Part shown: in pieces, positions 33,103 through 42,500 of the stretch | How the letters are laid out: the number at the start of each line of letters is the position of its first letter | Numbering within the stretch: position 1 is the stretch's first letter | NCBI RefSeq assembly: GCF_016545825.1 | Contig: NC_052621.1 | Span: 768,199 to 832,198, forward strand | Direction: 5' to 3' | DNA: 64,000 nucleotides | Source of the DNA: Eucalyptus grandis | Taxonomy: Eukaryota > Streptophyta > Magnoliopsida > Myrtales > Myrtaceae | Position numbers and translations under genes: made by a program | Notes under the pieces: model-generated | Told to the model about the DNA's origin: nothing | The model's input: the letters and a program-made list of their open reading frames with translations, nothing else | Databases searched by the model: none

Positions 33103-33945
33103 CTAGGTTAGACGGACACTCTTCGGATCCTTCGTGTCGTGTCCAACACTCTAACACGTGTCCGACACGCTCCGACAAGCGGTCAACGCGTGTCAAAAAA
33201 TTCGACACGCGGTCAATTGCCTTTGACACGCTCCGACACGCGAGTCGGAAATTCTGATATGTGACTCCAACACGCACCGGGTTATTTTTACAAATTTTCA
33301 AAACTTTTTGGATCTAAATATAAGTATATAAAAATAATAATAAATAATAAAAGCTAAAAGAAATTTCCAATACTCATTTGAAGATGTTGGGGTGCTTGAA
33401 GTTGCTCACTGGGCTTCAGAACCCATATGCTTTACACAGGGAATTCGGCTGTGCTTTTTCACTTGATGAGCCGGAGATGAGTCTTTTATTTTTTTTAAGA
33501 AGAAGTGGATAATGTGGATGAATGAATTTTTGTTATATTTGATGATGGAATATTGATTTTTTTTTTTCTTATTGTTAAATTTTAAATTTAATAATGGAAC
33601 GTGGATTACTTGTTTTTTTCCTCCAAGTTTTATGGATTATTATAATGAAATATAATTGAATTTGTCAAATTAAAATAATGAATGCTATTAACAAATGTAG
33701 GATTAATGTTTTTATTATAGATTAATTCTAGGCTATTTTCATTATTATTTAGTTATTTATACATTTATATAATTAAAATATTTATTTAATATATAACGTG
33801 TCGAAATTCTCTACTTTTGAAAAATAACGTGTCGGCATGTCATATCGTATCGTGTCTAACGTGTCGAAATTCTTTACTTTTAAGAAATAACGTGTCGGCG
33901 TGTCATATCGTATTGTGTTGCGTGTCATGTGTCGATGCAACCTAG
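33103..33945. mobile_element. 843-bp TIR element with gtgtcg-type subrepeats, inserted only in unit B
   Basis: The termini ctaggttagacggacac and the complement of gtgtcgatgcaacctag share the 7-bp inverted end CTAGGTT. Flanks gctcccaca (33,094-33,102) and gctccaca (33,946-33,953) are a likely 8-9 bp target duplication. Unit A continues uninterrupted at this point (about 27,530). Both ends are rich in 'acacg/cgtgtc' words, including a 62-bp tandem pair (about 33,797-33,920), and no transposase ORF is visible. It is a non-autonomous DNA transposon, possibly hAT-like. Confidence 0.75.
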
Positions 33946-34699
33946 GCTCCACATTTTGGTTTTGCATTTGTGGCTCCTTTTTTTTTACCAATTCCTAATA
34001 CTGATTAAAAGTTGCAATTAAAGTTCAATTTTTTTACTAGAGACAAAAACAAAATTCTGATTTCACTTTGGTAGACAATTTCCTCCTTGCCAAAAAAAAA
34101 TTCAAGTGAAATTTTTGTCGGGATTTTATACTCCTTAAAATCAAGAGATTGTGGAATGAAGACTTCAACATAGGTACACAAAATGGGAGACTAGTGCAAA
34201 CAAAACTCAATTTCATCATTGATGAACTATATCCAACATAAGATACAAAAAAAAGAAAAAAAAAAGAAAGCACTATTCTCGTTTGAATTGAATTGTGCCA
34301 GGACACTATTAGCCCCTAGAATGAACTTAACCGCAAGAAGGACAGCCGATAAAAACATCAGGATCACTACATGTTATCTAACTACTAGCATAAAATTTGG
34401 CAAGACATAACTATTCTCGATGAAATCAACAAAGAAAATGGATGGCTACGACTAAAAAATGAACCCTCAAAATCTATGGAAGAATCTAGAGAGCTAGATT
34501 GCAGGCCATATACTGTGGAGGAAAAGAATGAACTATTTTTGTTTTCTATTTTTAACTCTAAGGCACAAAATAGCATGGAGGTGGATTCAAAGTACTACAA
34601 CAACTTTCTTTGGAGATACGAGATAAGCAGCATCAACTCTGAAACCACACCACCCTGCACATTAAAATCAATTAAGGCAACGTTAAATGTAGATAGAGA

Positions 34700-35010
34700 G
34701 TTCACAATTTCTCGGCCTCCCCACCATGAACTCGACGTGCCCCTAAGCTCATTAGCCTGCCCCATGAACTTGATGCACTAGGCATGAGCTTGCAGTGCAT
34801 CCCTGGAGGCTCTCGACTTGTCTGGCCTTGGCGAGATGTGAACGACCCGCCCACCCATCTAGTGCCGCAACTAGTGCAAGTGCCATGGAGGCGTCCTCAG
34901 TGGTGGTGGCGGCGGCCTAGTGAGGACACGACACCATCATCATGAGCTACATACTATTTCTTGTCACGAGCATGGATATGAACTCCGCTGAGTCATGCTT
35001 TTTCTCTATC
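34700..35010 (-). pseudogene. DUF1442 fragment, unit B
   Basis: Paralogue of the fragment at 28,270-28,640, read on the minus strand, with further small deletions (for example at 'gtgccgcaactagtgcaag'). It has the same broken 3' end as unit A, so the truncation predates the tandem duplication. Confidence 0.6.
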
Positions 35011-35477
35011 TTTCGCCACTCAAAAAACAATCACGGCTTTCTGTTGGTTTTTTCTTTTTTCTTTTTGGTTCTCCTTTTCTACTGGGGACTGAGAGGATAA
35101 TGGAGTCTCGTTGGATTTTTGTAAAGTGAGACCCAACGAACACGAGCACCGGAGCAGAGAGTGAAGAAGTGACACCCAACGAGAGAGCATCGGATTAGAG
35201 ATCAAAGACAGGGAACTTGAAATTTTGAATTCACGAGAGGAAGGAAGAGAGAAAAGGAAATAACTCTTCGCAATAGGTTTATGGCAGCAATTAATGTGCA
35301 AACTTATTACTAGGGCAAAAATTTTAAATAAGAAAGAAAAAATTCATATTTTCTATGGTGGGGACCACTCACTAACGTTGAGCCACATAGAGCTTCCTGA
35401 TTGGTTAGGAACGGTCAGACCTAATATTTTTTCTATTTTCATCTTCTCTTTGGTTTCACATCAAAATCAATCTTTTA

Positions 35478-36188
35478 TTTTAATTAGGGTTAATATCCTG
35501 AAAAACCAAAAACCGATATACCTATGACAAATTTACCCAAATTATAGCCTAAACTCGTATACCTTTGATAAATTTACCCCAAACTAGTACACCTGTGACA
35601 AATTTATTCTCTATTAATTTTCGTTAAATTTTATTATCAAATTATTAAGTTAAATGACATCTGACAATTGACTGGTATACCAATTTGAGATTTTGTTACA
35701 ATTTACAATTTTTGTATTTTTTTTGTAATATTAATCAATTTTAGTGGAAGGTATATTTATCATAAATTTATCAGTTTAATAATTTTTTGCGGTCAAACCA
35801 CTGCTTGTGGTGGCACGGCTAGCTTCGGGCTTTCTCCCCCTCGTGAAGAGGAGGAGTTTGAATCCCAGAGGAGTCCCATTCATGTGACTCACCTGCGGAT
35901 GGGTCTGCATGGTGGTGACTCGGTTTCCGCCTCGGGTTTACACCGCCATGAGCAGGCATAATGTCTGATGGTTCTCGGGTCACCAAAAAATATATATTTA
36001 TTTATTTTTTGTGGTCAAATAAATTAGTTTGTGGTAAATTTATACCATTTTAGAATTTTTTATGATTAATCGGGATAAATTTGTCATAAGTGTATCAATT
36101 TAAGATTTTTCATAATCAAAAAATTAATTTTTGATTAAATTTATCACAGGTATGGGTTTGGGTTTTCTAAGGTATTAACTTTTTGATT
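35478..36188. mobile_element. Foldback/TIR element inserted upstream of ECI copy 3, with nested SINE
   Basis: The element 35,486-36,180 begins agggttaatatcctgaaaaacc and ends with the inverted relative 'gggttttctaaggtattaact'. Arms share 'gataaatttacc/acaaattta' words. Target duplications are ttttaatt (35,478-35,485) and ttttgatt (36,181-36,188). Unit A shows the empty site ('ttattttaattataac', about 29,286-29,300). The insertion lies only about 130 bp upstream of the ECI copy 3 start codon, so it may have replaced distal promoter elements. A SINE is nested at 35,798. Confidence 0.85.
35798..36003 (+). mobile_element. tRNA-derived SINE nested in the foldback element
   Basis: The head contains tggcacggctagc (A box), followed by a CT-rich stretch and gagtttgaatccc (B box), a body with 'tctgcatggtggtgactcgg', and a terminal 'gggtcaccaaaaaa' with A/T tail. 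Flanking attttttgcggtcaaa (35,782-35,797) and attttttgtggtcaaa (36,004-36,019) form a 16-bp target duplication with one mismatch. It is the same family as 12,829-12,982. Confidence 0.85.
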
Positions 36189-36318
36189 ATAACAATAATT
36201 GATTCTCGTTGGTCTCCTATTTCAGTTGACTTCCCTCTGCACATTGCTTGAAACAGCAAAATCCCATCTGTCTCTCTCTCCCTCTCCGCTACGCAGGAGA
36301 ATCAATCTGACCATTCTC

Positions 36319-37164
36319 ATGGCGGACAACAAGCACGGCGAGGAGCAGCTCTGCACCCTCGAGAAGCGCGGCAACCTCTTCATCCTCACCCTCACCGGCG
36401 CCGGCGAGCACCGCCTCAACCCTAACCTTCTCTCCTCCCTCCGGTCCGCCCTCTCCCGCCTCAAATCCGACCCCTCCGCCTCCTCCTCCACCCTCATCAC
36501 CACCGCCCACGGCAAGTTCTTCTCCAACGGCTACGACCTCGACTGGGCCCAGTCCTCCGAGCCCCGCCTCCAGCTCATGTCCTCCGCCCTCCGCTCCCTC
36601 GTCCGCGACCTCATCTGCCTCCCGATGCCCACCATCGCCGCCGTCACCGGCCACGCCTCCGCCGCCGGCATGATGCTGGCCCTCAGCCACGACTACGTTG
36701 TCATGCGGCGCGACCGCGGCTTCCTCTACATGAGCGAGATGGACATCGGGCTGGTGATCCCCAACTGGTTCATGGCCCTACTGAGGGCCAAGATCGGCGA
36801 CCCACGGGCACGGCGTGAGGCCGTGATGAGGGCGGCGAAGCTTACGGCGGAAGACGGGGTGCGGATGGGGGTGGTCGACTCGGCGCAGGACGGGGCGGAG
36901 GCGGCGGTGGCGGCGGCGGCCGAGCTGGGGGAGGCGTTGGTTGCGAGGAAGTGGGACGGACACGTGTACGCTGGGAATCGGAGGGTGGTGCTGCGGGAGG
37001 TGCTGGAGGCCATCGGTTCCGATGAGACGGTCAAGAAAGTGGCGGAGGATAAGGCCCGGTCGAAATTGTATTTGGGCTTGCTCTTGAGGCCCGTTTCGGG
37101 TGTTCTTGTGAAACTGTTCGGCCCACTGGGCCGTTCGGCCGCTTCCTACTCTACGTTTCACTGA
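36319..37164 (+). CDS. ECI: Enoyl-CoA delta isomerase-like with lost stop and masked PTS1 (ECI copy 3)
   Basis: Single-exon ECI paralogue, 281 residues. Residues 1-250 align without gaps with copies 1 and 2 and keep KFFSNGYDL, GHASAAG and Glu140 in YMSEMDIGL, so the fold and active site look intact. The stop codon of the other copies (TAG after SKL) is TAT here (37,069-37,071). Translation therefore continues 31 residues through former 3' UTR and ends STFH. SKL becomes internal and no PTS1 remains, predicting a cytosolic or mistargeted enzyme unless an upstream signal exists. The extension has moderately hydrophobic stretches (LGLLLRPVSGVLVKLFGPLG). Copy 3 is also the most divergent between residues 152 and 200, including catalytic-domain surface changes. 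It could be a neofunctionalised gene or a young pseudogene. Confidence 0.85.
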   Translation: MADNKHGEEQLCTLEKRGNLFILTLTGAGEHRLNPNLLSSLRSALSRLKSDPSASSSTLITTAHGKFFSNGYDLDWAQSSEPRLQLMSSALRSLVRDLICLPMPTIAAVTGHASAAGMMLALSHDYVVMRRDRGFLYMSEMDIGLVIPNWFMALLRAKIGDPRARREAVMRAAKLTAEDGVRMGVVDSAQDGAEAAVAAAAELGEALVARKWDGHVYAGNRRVVLREVLEAIGSDETVKKVAEDKARSKLYLGLLLRPVSGVLVKLFGPLGRSAASYSTFH

Positions 37165-38324
37165 TTTTTGGGAAACCCACTTCGAAACTTACGTGTTTCC
37201 ATTTTCGCAAGGTGGGTTTAAATCATTCGAGGCAAATCCCAATGGTTAGCCCATTGTGTGTTTACATGTACACGATGTTTACATATTGGAGTATAATAAG
37301 GTGGCCGAAAAGGAGATGAGATCATTCTCCGAGTCACTTGAAAAACGAGAACTTTGCAATTATCAATTATTGCAATTATACACTAATAGTGGTACTTTTT
37401 GCGTTGTACTTATCCATGTCTTTTACATCATATAGGCTTACATGATCAAAATCTAGAATTTCATTTATCATGAAATCGGCCAAACCAACAATTTTAAGGT
37501 TTGTTTATTTGGCAAAAAAAAATTATTTTTCTGAAAAATATTTTTTGGAAGTTATTTTTCTAAAAAAAAAGTTTACTTTCTAGTGTTTTACTCAAACTTA
37601 AAAAAGACATTAAAATTTTTATGTCGTTTAGTAAGGAAAATTAAAAAAAATTTGAACTTTTTTGCTTCTTCCTTGATTGGTCATTACTATGGTGACGGCT
37701 AGTGACCGGCCACAGACAAGCGAGCTCAAGTCTCATTAGCCTTGAATGAGTTTGACCTTGCTGCATTTAGCGAGGTTTGAGCTCATCAAACGTCATTTTT
37801 TTTTATATAAATATTTTTGTAAGAACAAATGTTTCTTTAACGAAGGACTTGAGTTCGAGTGTTGACAACCTGTACACGACATTTGTGGATTCAAGCTTGA
37901 GTGCTCAGATTGGAGCTTGAGCGCCAACAACCCAAGCATGGCCCTTATGGACCTAAGCTTTGATATTGAAGCATCCAGTATGAGCACCTAAGGTTTGGGC
38001 TTGGTCCACAAGTGCCCAAGGCCTAGGCTTCACTACTAGAGACCTAGTCCTAAACGCTCTATTGAGGAACTGACATTAGAGTTTTAGTACCCAAACGTGA
38101 GTTTTGGATCCATACACTAGTATTTAGTCATATTTTAAAAAATGTTTTTCAATTTTTTCAAAGAACAAATTATTTTCCTAATTTTAAGCTTTAATAAGAA
38201 AATATTAATATTTTCTATTGATTTATTTTCTAAGTAAATCATACGGCTTGAAAATATTTTCTTGAAAAACGTTTTTATAAAACAAATGGACTTAGAGTAT
38301 ATTTTATAATAATCATTATTTTTT

Positions 38325-39270
38325 GGAAATTTTTTAAAAAAGGATTCGAAGTGCCCTTATTTTTAAATAAGGATTCAAAATGAATTTTATTTCAAATAAT
38401 GACTTGAAATGACATTGATTATTTCAAATAAAAGCCTAATCTCGTCGATTGCTCGCCAACTAAAGTTCCAATCAATCAAGAACACTTTCATCCAAATTTT
38501 CTCTTCTTTTTTTCTCTTTTCTTCTTTTTCCTTTTTGGTATCGATTGGCAACCACTAGCAAAGGCTAGCGAGGGCTTAGTGACCCTCACAAACTACTGGG
38601 AAGGGCCTATAGGCACTCATGCTACGGTGAGGCCGGCCTTGCCAATGGGTGATGACGCTTACCAGGCATTGGCAAGGGTGGTCAAGCCCTTGCTCGGGGC
38701 CAATGAGGGCTAGCCTTGTAGATGGTCGTGAAGGGCGACCCCCTTAGGGTGAGGGTGGTCTCGCTTGGGGCCTACGAGGGTTAACTTTGCGGATGGCTAC
38801 GAGGGGTGGCCTCCCTTAGGGAGAGGGTCGCCTTACCCAAGCAAGGACATTCCTCACTTGTGGTTGGTGAGGGTGACCTTCGCCCAGCCCTCTGTGGGCA
38901 TCGCCGATGGTCGACCAACCATTGGGGAAGAGGAAGAAGAATAATAAGAAAAAAGAAGGAAGGAAAAAAATGGTAAGTGACGAAAATGCCATTGATTGCC
39001 AAAAAGTCAGGCTTGTATTTGAAACGAATATAAAGCTTCTCCCCATCATCCTCATCTTTGGGGACGGGTGAACTCTAAGTCTAAGAAAGGCTCATTGTCT
39101 CCGTTGTCCTCTTATTTCAAATTTTTATTTCGAAAAACAAATATAACCACTTTAAATTTTTATTTAAAATAAGATTCATTTCGATTCATAATTTAAGAAA
39201 ATGGTAGTACTTTAAGTTCTTATTGGATACAAGGTCTAATGCGGGCTCCCTTTTGAAATTTTCCTTTATT
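38325..39270. mobile_element. Foldback element inserted only in unit B
   Basis: Imperfect inverted arms ('ggaaattttttaaaaaaggattc' at left, inverse of 'gggctcccttttgaaattttcc' at right) enclose a GC-rich core of 'gcgagggct/ggtgaggc' words (38,560-38,930). Unit A lacks the whole segment between about 32,120 and 32,140. The flanks 'tagagtatattttataataatcattatt' and 'tagagtataattatcattatt' are similar, so the target duplication is long or blurred. Overlapping minus ORFs in the core are repeats, not genes. Confidence 0.65.
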
Positions 39271-39524
39271 TTTAGGGTTTAGAGTATAATTATCATTATT
39301 TCCTAAGTAATCACACGGCTTAATTATGGATTTTATTGCTTTTAGCCTATTTGATAATTTATTTCTTTTTAAAAAATAACGAACCCCGCAAAAACCCTAT
39401 CGGCGCAATTCCTGCTAAAACCCTGTGAAACCGTAAGCGCCCGAGTTTCAGCGCGCTCCACCGGCGCATCTCTCCCGTTTTCCCTCGCGGCTTCTTCTTC
39501 ATCTCCATCGGATCGTAGCTCGAG

Positions 39525-42500
39525 ATGAAGAATCTGAAGCTGTACGCGGAGGTCACTCTGCATCTCGGCCTCCAGTCCGAGGAAGAAGCGATCTTGTTCT
39601 CTGCCATCGACATCGAGCGCGACCGGTTGTTCTTCGCTTCCTCGGGGAACCGCGTCTACGCCGCTCACCTCTCTTCGTTCCAGGTAAAGGTCGCGAGGGG
39701 CTCTCTCGTCGTCTTCTGCTGCTGCTGCTAATAGTGGACGTGTAGCTACGCAGTTCCGTCGGCTGGCGGCGTAGGGATTAGGCCGGCCGGAGTCGGGGCG
39801 AAGGCGGGATTCTTTTGGGATCGTTCGAGTCGGGATTTGTCGAAAATTACGGGGCTCGTAGGTGTCTGAGTTTGTTTTTATTCTGATTTTTTTTGCGTTA
39901 TCAATTACTTGCGTATCAATATTTTCTGAAAAGTAAAAGTTTGTATCGCTTACAAAAATGAATGAATGGAAAATCTTTTCATTAACCACGAAAAATTAGT
40001 TAGGTATGGATTGTTTTTGATGATGGAAAATTTTCTGGAGACTAATTTTTCTAAGCGATATAAGCAATTATTTTTCGAAAAATGTTTTCTAAATCACTCA
40101 TTTTTTCTCGAAATGAACGCACCCTATGTGAGAGAATTTCAGAAGTTGTGTATTCAATTTACTGATGGATTTACAGTGCAATGAACTAAGAGAAGTTCAA
40201 ATTTATTTAAATTTGCCGGTGCATCGAGAATTTGGATCTTAATCTAACTGTTATGATGTTATTTATGCATCTTTCTGGTTTTTACTTCTTTCTATTCAAT
40301 TTAGTAAACTCTTTTTGGGATCCTAAATCTATAGCCTTTGAGATTCTTGCACTGTCCAAAGGTAAACATGTTGATGATTTTAAAGTATTCTGCATCTGGA
40401 TTCCATGTAGTTTCTTATTCTTGAATTTTTGTTCAATAAGGTCATTAGCTTTGGAATCATAGTTCTTGACCCTCCATTTAATGGTTTTTAGTAAGGACTT
40501 GGTGTTTTCTGGGATAGTTTTTGATTCACGTGATGGGAATTTGGCCAAACACAAAACGAGTACAGTGAGTACAAAGAATGAAGATTACTCTTTTACATTT
40601 GTTATCCCTCTTTTTTTTTCTAAACTTAAGTGCTTGTGCCAGAATGACGAAGCATGGACAAGTACCTCTCTACCGGCTGAAGTCGATATTATTGATTTGG
40701 AGCCAGGGGACCGCATTACTTCCTTTGATTATCTAATGGAGAAAGAAGCTCTAATATTGGGTACATTGAATGGACTAATCATTCTCCATAGTGTGGATGA
40801 AAGTACAACAGAAGTTGTGGGTAGAGTGGACGGTGGTGTCTCTTGCATTTCACCCAGTCCTGATGGAGATCTGCTCGGAATAATCACTGGTTTTGGGCAG
40901 CTACTGGTGATGACGCATGATTGGGATTTATTGCATGAAACTACATTGGAGGATTCTCCTGAAGGGGTTGACGTACGTAAGGACCTTTATCCATTATCCG
41001 TGATCCATTATTAAACTGTTCTGGACATACTTTAGATTTTGATTTTGTGCAATTCCTTTCTAGCAGTATCCTTATTTGTTCTTGAGAGCGCAAAATTGCG
41101 CCTGGTGATGGCTTAGTCCTAAACAGTTAATGACGGCTCTTGGACTGTAAGGGGCATATGCATTACTACCTACCTGCCTCAAAAAAGAAAAAATGAAACA
41201 AAAGAGGCAATAACTTTGCTTTTAATTTGATCTTTCTTCTTCTTACTTTGATGCAATAGCTAGATGTAAATGTTTTCTTTTATTTATGCTGGACCTTGCT
41301 TGATTTGATTTGATATATTTCCCCCTGATTTCAGTTGAACACGCAATTGCCTCTGGACAAATGCTTGAAAGTTCAGTCTCTTGGCGAGGTGATGGAAAGT
41401 ACTTTGTAACACTGAGCGAGTCCTGCAATTCTCCTCCTTCTTCTCATAAGAGGCTTAAGGTTTGGGAGCGAGACACGGGGGCAGCACATGCTACTTCTGA
41501 TATGAAGGCCTTCATTGGCACTGTCCTGGATTGGATGCCTAGTGGGGCTAAAATTGCTGCTGTTTATGACAGGAAGAAGGACAATGAGTGTCCACTGTTA
41601 GTTTTGTTCGAAAGAAATGGATTGGAGAGAAGCTCATTTAGTATTGATGATCGGATGGATGCAACAGTAGTGATGTTGAAGTGGAATTGCGATTCAGACC
41701 TCCTCGTCATCGTTGTCAGATGCGAAAACTATGACTCTGTTAGAATCTGGTACTGCAGCAATAATCATTGGTATTTAAAACAAGAAATTAGATACCCAAG
41801 CCAAGAAGGATTGAAGCTTATGTGGCATCCAACAAAACCGTTGCAGTTGATATGCTGGACTCTGAGTGGCAGGAGCACAATTTACAACTTTTGCTGGAAT
41901 ACAGCTGTCATGGAGAACTCCACAGCATTTGTTGTTGATGGATCTAGGATACATGTAACCCCTCTCTGTATATCTCTTTTGCCACCTCCGATGTACTTAT
42001 TCAGCATTAAATTTGCATATGCAGTTCGGGATGTTGCTGTTCATTTCAAAAGTTCAAGAAACTTGTTAGCTGTTGGTTTGTCAAATGGTGGTTTGTGTAT
42101 TCTAGAGCTTCCGCAAATTGATGCCTGGGAAGACCTAGAGGGCAAGGAATACAGTGCTGAAGCTTGTTTATCTGAAACATCATTTGGATCCTTACTACAT
42201 CTTATCTGGTTGGATTCACACACTCTCCTCAGCGTGTCTCATTATGGTGTTGGTCATGGTAAGTACCATGATCAAAATGGGCTCTCTGGTTACCATCTGG
42301 AAGAAATTGAACTTGTTTGTTCTGAAGATCATGTCCCGAGCTTAATGACATGTTCAGGCTGGCATGCAAAAACTATTAATGGAATTCCTTTACAAAGACC
42401 AGTTATTTCCATTGCTTCAGATCCTGCCAAGCAGTCCTCAGCAGTCATCCAGTTTGATGGTGGAAAAATGTTTAAATACACATCAAAAACATGTGTACGA

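Larger units (their letters stand above)
32935..40050 (+). repeat. Segmental tandem duplication, unit B
   Basis: This is the second copy of the unit described at 27,366, with the DUF1442 fragment (-), ECI copy 3 and the functional ELP1 promoter, exon 1 and start of intron 1. It is longer than unit A (7.1 against 5.6 kb) because of insertions at 33,103-33,945, 35,486-36,180 and about 38,325-39,270, while lacking those specific to unit A (28,757 and 30,885). The right edge is where intron 1 similarity to unit A stops ('actaattttt', 40,041-40,050). Confidence 0.9.

Noticed and set aside
35798..36003. A tRNA gene (A and B box-like motifs here and at 12,829-12,982)
   Set aside because: Body, A/T tail and target-site duplications show SINEs, and no cloverleaf with acceptor pairing is evident.
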